This document shows, in pieces, positions 44,807-53,821 of a stretch of DNA of 61,422 bases; position 1 is the stretch's first letter, and every line of letters begins with the position of its first letter. Both the position numbers and the translations under genes were made by a program. The notes under the pieces are model-generated. The model searched no databases. It saw nothing but the letters and a program-made list of their open reading frames with translations, and was not told the DNA's origin. Source of the DNA: Phycisphaerae bacterium (GTDB taxonomy: Bacteria; Planctomycetota; Phycisphaerae; SM23-33); assembly GCA_016929245.1 (NCBI GenBank), contig JAFGJE010000042.1, forward strand, positions 1-61,422, written 5' to 3'.

Positions 44807-45634
44807 ATGTCGGATATGCGAATGCGGGACAAGCGGGTGTTGGTCGTCGGGTCGGGCACGGGCATCGGCAGGGGAATCGCCGATCGGTTCGTGCGGGAAG
44901 GCGCCGAGGTTGTATATCACTACGGCCGCAGCGCCGACGGCGCCAAGGCGTCCGTCGAAACCGCGCGGCAGGCGGGTCGGCGCGCCGAAGCCTTCCAGGC
45001 CGACCTGCGCGACGCACAACAGGCGAAAGACCTGGCCGCCAGGGCCCTCGATTTCCTCGGCGGGATGGACGTGCTGGTCTACAACGCCGGGATCACGATG
45101 AACCGCCCGTTCGAGAACGTCACCGTCGAACAGTTCGACGCGCTCTACGCCGTGAACGTCCGTAGCCCGTTTTTCGTCACGCAGGCGGTCGTGCCGACGA
45201 TGATCGCCCAGGGGACGGGGAGTATCATCAACATCACGTCGATTCACGCCCTGGCGGGTTTGCAGGAGCATTCCGTCTACGCAGGAACGCGCGGGGCGAT
45301 CGTGTCGTACACGCGGTCGCTGGCGATGGAGTTGGCGCCCAAGGGGGTTCGCGTCAACGCCGTCGCGCCGGGTTCCATCGCCGTGGAAAACTACGCCGTC
45401 GTCGTGCCGGATTTCGACCCCAAGGCCGCCGGGAAAAATATTCCCGTCGGCAGGATCGGATCCCCCGCGGACATCGCCGGGGCGGTGGTGTTCCTGGCGT
45501 CCGACGAAGCGAAGTTCATCGTCGGGCAGACGCTGGTCGTCGACGGTGGAACGACCTCCTTCATGGCCATCGGCCTGGGCGTCGGCGAACCCATGAACGC
45601 GGAGTTCGGAAAAGGATACGTACCGGGGGTGTAA
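44807..45634 (+). CDS. SDR-family oxidoreductase, catalytic Lys replaced by Arg
   Basis: This 275-residue SDR has GSGTGIGRGIA for cofactor binding, YNAG (VYNAGIT) in place of the usual NNAG, Ser in NITSIHA and the catalytic Tyr in SVYAGTRG. The fourth member of the catalytic set, Lys, is Arg (codon CGC, about 45290). The change is conservative but rare. It ends with VVDGGTT followed by a longer tail. Family members include sugar dehydrogenases and 2-keto-3-deoxy-L-fuconate dehydrogenases. An AGGAG box precedes the ATG. It is the last gene of the short plus-strand set. Confidence 0.88.
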   Translation: MSDMRMRDKRVLVVGSGTGIGRGIADRFVREGAEVVYHYGRSADGAKASVETARQAGRRAEAFQADLRDAQQAKDLAARALDFLGGMDVLVYNAGITMNRPFENVTVEQFDALYAVNVRSPFFVTQAVVPTMIAQGTGSIINITSIHALAGLQEHSVYAGTRGAIVSYTRSLAMELAPKGVRVNAVAPGSIAVENYAVVVPDFDPKAAGKNIPVGRIGSPADIAGAVVFLASDEAKFIVGQTLVVDGGTTSFMAIGLGVGEPMNAEFGKGYVPGV

Positions 45635-45653
45635 CTTTTGCACACCTACTATC

Positions 45654-45728
45654 TGTCATCCTGAGCCCCTAAAGGATAAACTTCGCTCGAAGACTCGCGA
45701 AGTTTATCCTTTAGGGGCTCAGGATGAC
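45654..45728. repeat. Palindromic dispersed repeat, divergent copy E
   Basis: The ends TGTCATCCTGAGC and GCTCAGGATGAC match the other copies. The interior is different: CCCTAAAGGATAAACTTCGC pairs with GCGAAGTTTATCCTTTAGGG around a short loop. So the same ends bracket an unrelated palindrome. It lies just after the second SDR. Confidence 0.8.
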
Positions 45729-45864
45729 GGTTATCAATCTCCCGCGCAGATCGAAAAGTATTGTTCTTGCATTGTTTTTCGGGTATATTAGTATATGGAG
45801 GAGCGTGTACGAGTCGTATGTGCGTGACTTGCCCGGCCAAGCGAGGCCAACCGGAGTACCCGTC

Positions 45865-46503
45865 ATGACGACCCTCGGAACCAGCGCGTTGGACAGCCAT
45901 GTTCTGGTGCTGAACAAGCACTACGCGGCCGTCCGTGTCGTCGCGGCTCGCCGGGCGCTGACGCTGTTGTATCGGCAGATCGCCGAAATCGTTTCCGTGG
46001 AAGACGATTCGTGGCAAAGCTACGATTTCGAGTCCTGGCGGGAAATCAGCGAATTTCGCAGCCAATACGAGCGCGACCGCCATGAGTGGATTCGCTGCGT
46101 GCGTTTCGAGATCGCCGTGCCGCGCATCGTGCGGCTGCTGTTCTACGACCGCCTGCCCAAACGCCCCGTGAAATTCAACCGGCGCAACATTTTCGCCCGC
46201 GATCACAATCGATGCCAGTACTGCGGGAAAAAATACCCCGTTTCGGAACTCAGCCTCGACCACATTATTCCGCGCAGCCGGGGCGGACACGCCGACTGGG
46301 ACAACATCGTCTGCTGCTGCGTGACGTGCAACGTGAAAAAAGGCGGAAGAACCCCCTCCGAAGCGCACATGAAACTCATCACCCCGCCGCTTCGCCCGAA
46401 GCGATCTCCGCAGATCACGCTGCGACTGACCAGCGAGAAATACGCGTCCTGGCGGCAGTTCCTCGACGCGGCCTACTGGAACGTCGAGCTGCGCGATTCG
46501 TGA
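45865..46503 (+). CDS. HNH endonuclease family protein
   Basis: This 212-residue protein has an HNH nuclease domain in its second half: zinc Cys pair CQYC (117-120), catalytic LSLDHIIPRSRGG (Asp132-His133), and the second Cys pair CVTC (152-155) followed by NVKKGGRTP. The N-terminus (1-105) is a conserved helix-strand region starting LVLNKHYAAVRVV. Stand-alone HNH proteins of this type are common in planctomycetes and cyanobacteria and their role is mostly unknown. The ATG follows GGAG; a promoter-like TTGTTC (45761) and TATATT (45784) with 17-base spacing lies upstream. No methylase or defence partner is adjacent. Confidence 0.88.
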   Translation: MTTLGTSALDSHVLVLNKHYAAVRVVAARRALTLLYRQIAEIVSVEDDSWQSYDFESWREISEFRSQYERDRHEWIRCVRFEIAVPRIVRLLFYDRLPKRPVKFNRRNIFARDHNRCQYCGKKYPVSELSLDHIIPRSRGGHADWDNIVCCCVTCNVKKGGRTPSEAHMKLITPPLRPKRSPQITLRLTSEKYASWRQFLDAAYWNVELRDS

Positions 46504-46545
46504 AAGCCTTCCTCCTCTTTTTGAAAACAATCCTGCTCCGGGAAT

Positions 46546-48327
46546 TTATTCCGAAACGGACTGCGCCACGGAATTCGCTTGCCTCTGCCGGTCGGCGGAC
46601 AGGTATTTCCGGAGAATCCGGATCAATTGCTCCCGGTCAATGGGTTTCGGAAGAAACCCGCGGGCGCCGGCTTGGTAGCATTTCTCCGGATCCCCGACCA
46701 TCGCGTTGGCGGTCAGCGCGATGACGGGCATATCCGGTTTGACGTCCCGAATGCGTCGGGTGGCTTCGTACCCGTTCATCACCGGCATCTGGATATCCAT
46801 GAACACCAGGTCAAAATGACGGTCCCGCGCCGCGGCGAGCGCTTCCTGTCCGTTTTGCGTCAGGGTCACCCGCATTCCCATATGTTCGAGCAAAGCCTTG
46901 ATCAGCACCTGATTGGTCGGGCTGTCTTCCGCGACGAGAATGTCCGCGTCAAAGACCGAATTCGCCTCATTTTCTTTTGGATATTCCGTCAACTCGACCC
47001 GGCTGGGGGAGGAATCCGCTTGCGACGTTCCTTCGAAATCAACCGGCAGGAGGATGCTGAACGTCGAACCTTCCCCCGGCCGACTGGTCACGCTGATGGT
47101 CCCGCCGAGTAATCCGACCAGTTGCCGCGTGATCGCCAGTCCCAGACCCGTCCCTCCGAATTTCCGCGTCGTCTCCGCGTCGGCCTGGGCGAAGGCTTCG
47201 AAAATCCGTTCGAGTTTCTCCTGCTCGATCCCGATGCCCGTGTCTTCCACGTCAAAACGCACGCTCCGGGGGATTTCCGTATCGTCCTCGACCAGGGAGA
47301 TTTTTATGGTAATCCGTCCGGTTTCCGTGAATTTAATCGCGTTGTTCACCAGATTAATCAGGCATTGCCGGACACGAATCGGATCGGTTTGCATGGCTGC
47401 GGGAAGGTTGTCGGCGGTAATGACTTCAAACGTAATTCCCTTGCTTTGCGCCGACGGACGCAGGAGCAGGTTCAGATTCTCAATCATCTCCCGCATGGAA
47501 CATTCGACGATCTTCACGTGGAGTTTTCCGGCTTCGATCCGGGAGAAATCGAGAAGATCATCCATGATCGTCAGAAGATTTTTGCCGGCCATGCAAATGA
47601 TGTCCATGTACTGCTTTTGCGTCGGGGTGAACTCGGCTTCGGCGGAGAGCATTTCTCCAAACCCGATGATCGCGTTCATCGGCGTTCGGATTTCATGGCT
47701 CATATTCGCCAGGAATCGGCCTTTCGCTTCATTGGCGCTTCTGGCTTCTTCCAAAGCCTGTCGAAGTCGAAGGGTCTGTTTCTCGACGAGGGATTCCAAC
47801 TCTTCCTGTTTCATCCGCGCCCGCCGGGAAAGAGACCATTTTTCCGTGATGGCGATGGCGAGTTGATACACCTCGATCGCGTCGAAGGGTTTTTTGAGGA
47901 TCAGCAGTTTTTCCGTCTTCCCCAGCTTCTTTAATATCTCCTTTAAGGAATAGTCCGAATAGGCGGTGCAAATCACCATCTGAAGTTCGGGATCGACCTG
48001 CCAGATGCGCTGGATCGTTTCGATGCCGTCCCATCCGGGGGGCATGCGAACGTCCACGAACGCCATCGCGTAAGGCCTATGTTCCTTCAGCGCCCGTTGA
48101 ACCATTTCCAGCCCTTCCTGCCCCTGGAAGGCGAAATCCAGTTCAAAGGCTTCCTTGTATTCCACCGTCGGGGTTCTGCCCAGGATCACCGCCTCGGCCT
48201 GATCCAGCGCATCGGTATCCAGGAGCCTGGAATTCCCGTCGAGGACGGAACGAAAATCCTTGTGAATCATTTCCGTATCGTCAAGGATCAGGATGCGCCG
48301 ATTTTTTTCCTGTGGGAATGGAATCAT
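46546..48327 (-). CDS. Hybrid histidine kinase with receivers at both ends
   Basis: This 593-residue soluble sensor protein has a receiver-like domain (10-160, Asp92 as acceptor in FVDVRMPPGWDG), a coiled linker, a HisKA domain with His211 (NMSHEIRTPMN), an ATPase domain (N box NLVNNAIKF, DTGIGI, GGTGLGLA), and a C-terminal receiver with Asp511 (FMDIQMPVMNGYEA). It would relay phosphate within itself. No membrane helix is present. Its ATG overlaps the stop of the upstream kinase as ATGA, so the two proteins are made together and probably act in one pathway. No output regulator is encoded in this pair. Confidence 0.93.
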   Translation of the reverse strand: MIPFPQEKNRRILILDDTEMIHKDFRSVLDGNSRLLDTDALDQAEAVILGRTPTVEYKEAFELDFAFQGQEGLEMVQRALKEHRPYAMAFVDVRMPPGWDGIETIQRIWQVDPELQMVICTAYSDYSLKEILKKLGKTEKLLILKKPFDAIEVYQLAIAITEKWSLSRRARMKQEELESLVEKQTLRLRQALEEARSANEAKGRFLANMSHEIRTPMNAIIGFGEMLSAEAEFTPTQKQYMDIICMAGKNLLTIMDDLLDFSRIEAGKLHVKIVECSMREMIENLNLLLRPSAQSKGITFEVITADNLPAAMQTDPIRVRQCLINLVNNAIKFTETGRITIKISLVEDDTEIPRSVRFDVEDTGIGIEQEKLERIFEAFAQADAETTRKFGGTGLGLAITRQLVGLLGGTISVTSRPGEGSTFSILLPVDFEGTSQADSSPSRVELTEYPKENEANSVFDADILVAEDSPTNQVLIKALLEHMGMRVTLTQNGQEALAAARDRHFDLVFMDIQMPVMNGYEATRRIRDVKPDMPVIALTANAMVGDPEKCYQAGARGFLPKPIDREQLIRILRKYLSADRQRQANSVAQSVSE

Positions 48328-49967
48328 TGCAGAACCTTTTCGGCAAGAAAGGGGATTTCCAGGACAAACGTCGCGCCCCGTCCCGGACCGTCGCTGTGAA
48401 CACTCAGGGTTCCCCCCAGTTCCTTGGCGACCAGCGCTCCGCTATGCAGGCCGAATCCGTGGCCGTCTTCCCGCGTGGTAAAACCTCGCGTGAAGATTTT
48501 GGTCAGGTGTTCCCCGGGAATTCCGATCCCGTTGTCCGTCACTTCCATACACAATCGTTCTTCGTCCTTGGGGTAACACCGTAGGGTCAAATGCTTTTCC
48601 CGGTCGTGGTTTTCCACCATGGCCTGCTTGGCGTTGTTGATGAAATTCACGAGAATCTGCAGAATCCGCTGCCGATCGGAACAGATTTCCGGCAGATCCG
48701 CCAGATCAAGATGCACATTCACATGATGCCTTTCCAGCGCCTGCCTGCAGATTTCCACCGCGTCGCGGATGACATCCCGGATATCCATGGAAACCCTCAC
48801 GCCGCCGCTCTTGGCGTACACCTGCTGCGTTCGGACGATTTCCTTAATATGATTGATGCTCTTGGTTAAAAAATCGACTTCCCGCGTGACTTCTTCCCGT
48901 TCGGCGTCGATGCACCGGGCCGCTTCCGAGAGATACAGGGGGATTTTCATTCCCCTCTCGTCCCGGGTGATAAAATCTCCCAGGTCGTCAAGATGCTCTT
49001 CGACGATATCGGCCACCCGACGCAATCCCTGCGCCTTGGAATTCGAGGTGGTTTCCTTGATCCCGCCCAGGGAGATATTGATGCTGTTCAGGATGTTTCC
49101 GACATTATGGAGAATATCGGTCGCCACTTCCGCCATGCCCGCGCGACGCGAGGCGGCGATCAACTGCACGTGCAGATCGCGAAGCTCTTTTTCCTTCTGG
49201 ATTCGCTCCGTGACGTCCTGCCCGATGGACAGCAGTCCCGTGACGTTCCCGTCGTTATCCGTCAGCGTCTTATCATACCATTCAATATCAATCAGCCGGC
49301 CGTCCTTGGCGACGATCGGATTGATCGCGCCGTGCGTCTGCGTACCGCCGATCGCTTTTTCAAACAAATGGCGGATAGGGTCTCTGCTTCGGGAAGGTAG
49401 AAACAGGGAAAACCAATCCTGTCCCTTGACTTCTTCCAGGCAATATCCGGAGAGTTCTTCCATATAGGGATTGAAACTGACGATCTTTCCTTCGGAATCC
49501 AACACCAGCATGATCGCCTGGGCCGTCTCAATAATGCTCTGGGAAAAATTCCGCTCCTGCTTCAACTGATCCTCGGCCCTTTTCTTCTCCGTAAAATCCT
49601 CCACCATCTCGATAAATCCCGCCAGTTTTTTGTCCGGGCCGAAATACGGAACGGCGCGGTTTCGGGCGTTAAATCGAGAGCCGTCGTCGAGCACGCCTTC
49701 GGTTTCCACCTCCGCCATTCTGCCCGTTTCCATCGCCGGGATTCCCGGACAATGCGGACAGATCGCGTCCCGTTTTTCAAATTCATGATAGCAGGGAAGA
49801 CCGACGAACGATTCGACCGTCCGTTTGAACAGTCGGGCGAACGTCGCGTTGACGTGAATGATCCTGTGGTTCGTGTCCATCACGGCGATCCCCAGGGACG
49901 TATTTTCCATCAACGCCTCCAGCGCTTCATACGGCTTTTTCCGTTCGGACGTTTGTTCCGTGTCCAT
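48324..49967 (-). CDS. Double-PAS histidine kinase, soluble
   Basis: This 547-residue kinase has two PAS domains (about 15-125 and 140-258). The first contains a Cys set CYHEFEKRDAICPHCPG (Cys59, 70, 73) seen in some redox- or metal-sensing PAS domains. The phosphoacceptor is probably His287 in ATDILHNVGNIL, an H-box typical of the group lacking SHEIRTP. The ATPase domain has NFINNAKQAM and DNGIGIPG. No membrane helix is present. The ATG at 49967 follows GGAAGG. The stop overlaps the hybrid kinase start. The signal is unknown; redox sensing is an inference from the Cys set. Confidence 0.92.
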   Translation of the reverse strand: MDTEQTSERKKPYEALEALMENTSLGIAVMDTNHRIIHVNATFARLFKRTVESFVGLPCYHEFEKRDAICPHCPGIPAMETGRMAEVETEGVLDDGSRFNARNRAVPYFGPDKKLAGFIEMVEDFTEKKRAEDQLKQERNFSQSIIETAQAIMLVLDSEGKIVSFNPYMEELSGYCLEEVKGQDWFSLFLPSRSRDPIRHLFEKAIGGTQTHGAINPIVAKDGRLIDIEWYDKTLTDNDGNVTGLLSIGQDVTERIQKEKELRDLHVQLIAASRRAGMAEVATDILHNVGNILNSINISLGGIKETTSNSKAQGLRRVADIVEEHLDDLGDFITRDERGMKIPLYLSEAARCIDAEREEVTREVDFLTKSINHIKEIVRTQQVYAKSGGVRVSMDIRDVIRDAVEICRQALERHHVNVHLDLADLPEICSDRQRILQILVNFINNAKQAMVENHDREKHLTLRCYPKDEERLCMEVTDNGIGIPGEHLTKIFTRGFTTREDGHGFGLHSGALVAKELGGTLSVHSDGPGRGATFVLEIPFLAEKVLQ

Positions 49968-50316
49968 AACACATTCCTTCCCAGGAAAAAAGGATGGATT
50001 GTGGTACTGTACTTCCCGCACGGCAGGATCGACCCGAAAAAACCACACATAAACAAACCACCGTACATAACCTTATCGAACTTCGATATAAGATCGGAAC
50101 CTAATAAGGGTTACGCATCCTTCGGGTAATGATGCCGTATATATTGTATCCCAATGAAAGTGTCCCGCGACCCCGAGGATACACACCCGTAACGATTTAT
50201 CGGAAAAAGGAATAAGAATATTCAAATGCGAATTGGTGAAAACGCCTGTCCTGCAAGACGCATCGCCGAATGAGTATCCGGGTGGAGACAGATGGGGGAT
50301 TGGGAATCAGGAGAAA
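49968..50316. other. Intergenic region upstream of the kinase operon
   Basis: About 350 bases lie between the GAF-PP2C gene and the PAS kinase gene, both on the minus strand. The part near 50080-50230 is AT-richer and probably holds the kinase promoter, but no clear -35/-10 pair or operator stands out. No coding region, RNA gene or clear terminator is seen. Confidence 0.4.
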
Positions 50317-51582
50317 TTACGTCCTCTTGACGGCGATGGCGGTCAGGTCGTCCGCCTGCGGAAGACCGGCGGAAAAGCGGGTGACCGTGGCCTGGAGATC
50401 GTCGATCATGTCGCGCGTCGAGCGATCGCGGCCGGCGCGAATCGCTTCGAGCATCCTGTCGACGCCGAACATGTTTCGCTCTTCGTCCATCGCCTCGAAC
50501 ACCCCGTCGGTGGTGACCACCGCCATGTCCCCCGGGGAAAACCGGAACTGGAGGACGTCGTCAAACTCGGCCTCTTCCATCACGCCCAGCGGCAGGCCCG
50601 TCGCGGCGATCTGGTCGAACGCATCCTCGGCGCGACGATAAAACAGCAAAGGCCCGTGCCCCGCGGAGGCGTACGTCAGAATCCCAGCCGCGGGATCGAG
50701 TATGCCCAAAAAGCAGGTCACGAACGTCCCGCCGCCCAAGTCATGGGCCAGCAACTGGTTGGCGGTTCGCAAAATGCCCGCCACGCTGGTCGAGTCGGCC
50801 TGGGTCAGTTGCGCGCTGGCGCGGAGCATCGCGCGGGTTTCGGCGATGACCAGCGCCGGACCGATCCCGTGCCCCGTCGCGTCAGCCACCACAAACGCCC
50901 AATGCCCGTTGGGCAGCGGAATGAAGTCGAACGTGTCGCCGCCGGTTTCGTCGGCAGGTTCGCTTAATCCCGCCACGTCGAAACCGGGAATGTCCGGAGC
51001 TTTTTCAGGCAGCAGGCTTCGTTGAATGTCGCGGGCAATCTGCATCGCCCGTTCCATTTTCTGCTTCTGCAGGTAATGCTCGATCAGCCTCGCCCGCTGA
51101 AGAACCACCCCCGCCTGGGCGCCGAGCATCTCCGCGAGTTCCACGTCGTACAGCAGAAAATCACCCTTTCGCTTGTTGAGCACCTGCAAAACGCCGACGA
51201 GTTTCCCCTCATATCCCCGCAGCGGGACGGACATGATATTGCGCGTCCGGAATCCGGTGTCCTTGTCCACCTGCGGGTTGAATCGAGGATCGGCGTAGGC
51301 GTCGGGCACGAGGAGGGTCTGTCCCGTGCGGACCGTCTCGCCGCAGAATCCCTTGTCGGCAGGGACGCGCAGCTCCTTCACGCCCGTGGCGATCCGCGCG
51401 ACCAGCTCATTGCGGGTTTCCTCGTAGAGAAACAACGTCGCCCGCTCGACATCCAGCAGTTCCAGCGAGTGGTGGATAATCAGCGGCAGCAGGTCGTCCA
51501 GCTCGTGCGTGGCGACCATCGCCCGACTGATCTGGAGCACCTTCTGAAGGTCCCGCAGGGTTTTATCATTGGAATCGTTCAT
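50317..51582 (-). CDS. GAF-domain PP2C-type (SpoIIE/RsbU) phosphatase
   Basis: This 421-residue cytoplasmic protein has a GAF sensor domain (about 15-175), a short coiled stretch (YLQKQKMERAMQIARDIQ) and a SpoIIE-like PP2C phosphatase domain (about 210-421). Metal-binding motifs are visible: ADETGGDTFDF, VVADATGHGIGPAL and VVTTDGVFEA. Such proteins dephosphorylate anti-sigma-factor antagonists and so start a stress response. The start at 51582 is an ATG without a strong ribosome-binding site; a TTG at 51624 is an alternative. No antagonist gene is nearby. Confidence 0.9.
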   Translation of the reverse strand: MNDSNDKTLRDLQKVLQISRAMVATHELDDLLPLIIHHSLELLDVERATLFLYEETRNELVARIATGVKELRVPADKGFCGETVRTGQTLLVPDAYADPRFNPQVDKDTGFRTRNIMSVPLRGYEGKLVGVLQVLNKRKGDFLLYDVELAEMLGAQAGVVLQRARLIEHYLQKQKMERAMQIARDIQRSLLPEKAPDIPGFDVAGLSEPADETGGDTFDFIPLPNGHWAFVVADATGHGIGPALVIAETRAMLRASAQLTQADSTSVAGILRTANQLLAHDLGGGTFVTCFLGILDPAAGILTYASAGHGPLLFYRRAEDAFDQIAATGLPLGVMEEAEFDDVLQFRFSPGDMAVVTTDGVFEAMDEERNMFGVDRMLEAIRAGRDRSTRDMIDDLQATVTRFSAGLPQADDLTAIAVKRT

Positions 51583-51697
51583 GAATTTGTATGGGAAGCA
51601 CCCAAACGAACCTTTTCCTTTCAACGAATGGTTTCATACACCCACAAAGGCGAAGCTGTCAAGTCTCAGCACCAAAATACGTAACCGCGATGTTCCC

Positions 51698-51751
51698 AAC
51701 AGCGCCGAGCGGCAAGCCGACGCCCGTGTCGGCTTGCCGTTCGGCGCTGTT
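51698..51751. terminator. Long bidirectional hairpin downstream of surE
   Basis: A 24-bp stem (51698-51721 with 51728-51751) has one G-U wobble and a six-base loop. On the minus strand it lies about 30 bases after the surE stop and could end that transcript, though only the plus-strand side has a T-run (TTTT). It is in the gap before the GAF-PP2C gene and could instead be another palindromic repeat. Confidence 0.5.
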
Positions 51752-51780
51752 TTCCCAAATGCATATCACTCGCAAAACCG

Positions 51781-52560
51781 TCAGAAAGACGATAACCAGT
51801 CCGCGGGAAAATCGCGGAGTTTTTCTTGATCGGTCAGGCTGATCCGCAACGGCGTGACGGTGATGTATCCCTCGCGCAGCAGCACCACGTCGGAGGAATG
51901 GTGCGGTTCGTGGAAATCATACTCCTCGCCGATGCGATATCGATCCCCCGCCGGGGTGGATTCCTCCAGCACGTACCGATCCAGCACCTCGGCGTCCGAC
52001 TGCTCGCAGACGCGAACGCCGCGCGGGGCGCCGTCACGAAGCAAGGGGATATTCACGTTCACCAGTTCCCCCGGAGGCAACCCGCGCTGAAGCAACCCGT
52101 CGAGAACCCTACGACAATGTTTCGCCGCCTCCTGAAACGCCTCCGGGTTCCCCCGCCCGTTCTCCATCGCCAGGGAAAACGCCACCGACGGAATCCCGAA
52201 CATCGCTCCCTCGGCAGCCGCCGCGACGGTACCGGAATAAAACACGTTCACGCCCACGTTCGCGCCGGCGTTGATTCCGCTGAGCACCACGTCGGGTGTT
52301 TGGGGTAAGAGATTTCGCACCGCCAGGCGCACGCAGTCGGCGGGCCTGCCGTCGATCGCCATCCCCTCGATTCCGCCGACATTCATAAGAGCGACGCGCT
52401 TCACCGTCAACGGCTGATGCAGCGTGATCGAATGCGCCATCGCCGACTGCGGCGAATCCGGCGCCGCGATCGCGACATCGCCCAGATCACGCACCGCGCC
52501 CACCAACGCGGACAATCCCGGCGCGGTGATCCCGTCATCATTGCTCAACAAAAGAAACAT
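51781..52560 (-). CDS. surE: 5'/3'-nucleotidase SurE
   Basis: This 259-residue, metal-dependent nucleoside monophosphatase acts in stationary-phase survival. The N-terminus carries the diagnostic LLSNDDGITAPG with Asn7, Asp8 and Asp9 as metal ligands, then APDSPQSAMAHSITL and LSGINAGANVGVNVFYSGTV. The length is normal. The start at 52560 is set by the invariant N-terminal motif. The longer frame upstream has no support. It is followed by a long hairpin. The gene stands alone between the pseudopilin and PP2C genes. Confidence 0.95.
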   Translation of the reverse strand: MFLLLSNDDGITAPGLSALVGAVRDLGDVAIAAPDSPQSAMAHSITLHQPLTVKRVALMNVGGIEGMAIDGRPADCVRLAVRNLLPQTPDVVLSGINAGANVGVNVFYSGTVAAAAEGAMFGIPSVAFSLAMENGRGNPEAFQEAAKHCRRVLDGLLQRGLPPGELVNVNIPLLRDGAPRGVRVCEQSDAEVLDRYVLEESTPAGDRYRIGEEYDFHEPHHSSDVVLLREGYITVTPLRISLTDQEKLRDFPADWLSSF

Positions 52561-52679
52561 GTCTGAAAGTGTACCCGTAAAGGAATCCAGGAAAAAGAAG
52601 CAACTCGAATCCCCTAAAGAAGATCGTTCCTCTCTCCCATGAGGGGCTGTCACTTCCGTGACGGGCAATTCCTATCATC

Positions 52680-53603
52680 TCAATTCCCCCGATCCAGGAA
52701 TTCCCAAATCGCCTCCGCCTGATCGTAATACGGTGATTGCCCGTCGGGAGACGCTCCCTCCGCCGCGGCGAGATTCTGCATCGTACCGTCATCCTCCACC
52801 GTCTCCACACCGCCGTGCCCGAACAGGACGTTGTATTTATCACCGTGACAGAGGCGACGAATGACGCGCTTCGCGCCCGGGCCGACCGGGGACGCTTCGT
52901 AATCCCGCATCCAGAACGCGTCGGCCAGCAAAGCGCTTTGGGCGGGATCGAACACGCCCGAAGATGTGCGATACGTTCGTTCCGAATGCACGTAAGGAAC
53001 CATCTGCCGCGTCGCGCCCGCGCCGGTTCCCGTCGATACGTATTCCCAGTGTCCCCCGGCGGCGAAACGATAGATCGCCAGAACATGCGGGCCGCCTTTG
53101 ACGCCGGTGCGCAGTTGGCGCGCGTCACGGAACAGATCTTCACTGGGAGGAAACCGCAGGCAGTACGTGCTGAACTGATCGGAATAGGGGAAAAAACTCG
53201 CCGTCCCGTCGCGCAACGCCCCGTCGGCCCCCGGACAGATCAATCCCCCTGCCGGGATGTAGTTCGTGGAAACCAGCATCCCCAGGTTCACATGCGCCAT
53301 CTCATCGGGAAACCGTCCGAACAGATCGGGATCGGCGGGATTTCGCGATCCACCCCAATGACCCGACAAAAGCAGGTCGGGCTGGGCGACGCTGCTGAAG
53401 GAAAACGGCGGGAAACGACAATCGAAATCGGCCGCGTAAAACCAGATCGCGGCGCTGAGACTCTTGGCGCCGGCCTGGCAGACCGCCAAACGAGCGGCGC
53501 TTCGGGCGGATTGAACCGCCGGGACGAGAATGGACACCAGAAGACCGAGAATCGCGATGACGACCATCACTTCCAGTAAGGTGAATCCCCGTCCTCTACG
53601 CAT
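52680..53603 (-). CDS. Pseudopilin-like secreted protein
   Basis: This 307-residue protein has the prepilin N-terminus MRRGRGFTLLEVMVVIAI, cleaved before Phe7, followed by a hydrophobic helix. The C-terminal domain has a GDKYNVLFGHGG segment like the H-X9-DG variant of this large family, and four or more Cys. A GGGAGG box precedes the ATG at 53603. It is not near pilus or secretion genes. It may be one of the many orphan pseudopilins of this bacterial group. Confidence 0.88.
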   Translation of the reverse strand: MRRGRGFTLLEVMVVIAILGLLVSILVPAVQSARSAARLAVCQAGAKSLSAAIWFYAADFDCRFPPFSFSSVAQPDLLLSGHWGGSRNPADPDLFGRFPDEMAHVNLGMLVSTNYIPAGGLICPGADGALRDGTASFFPYSDQFSTYCLRFPPSEDLFRDARQLRTGVKGGPHVLAIYRFAAGGHWEYVSTGTGAGATRQMVPYVHSERTYRTSSGVFDPAQSALLADAFWMRDYEASPVGPGAKRVIRRLCHGDKYNVLFGHGGVETVEDDGTMQNLAAAEGASPDGQSPYYDQAEAIWEFLDRGN

Positions 53604-53723
53604 GTCTGCGACACCTCCCGACACCTTGATTTTCAAGGCGGAATCCCATTATCGGGGGATTGACGGTAAGTGTCAACTGTGTGGCACGGAAAGTTTTTCA
53701 ATTGCGCACGGTTTTCATGATAT

Positions 53724-53817
53724 TGTCATCCTGAGCGGAGCGCAGCGAAGTCGAAGGACCTCACGGGTAGCTAGACGTAAGGTCCTTCGACTTCGCTGCG
53801 CTCCGCTCAGGATGACA
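53724..53817. repeat. Palindromic dispersed repeat, copy C
   Basis: Ends and inner arms are the same as copy B. The centre (TCACGGGTAGCTAGACGTAA region) resembles copy A. It lies upstream of the pseudopilin and next to the stop of the 2-hydroxyacid dehydrogenase. Confidence 0.88.
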
Positions 53818-53821
53818 ACTT

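Noticed and set aside
45654..45728. Copy E as an intrinsic terminator of the SDR operon
   Set aside because: The stem is long but no T-run follows, and the ends match the dispersed repeat family. It might still act on transcription.
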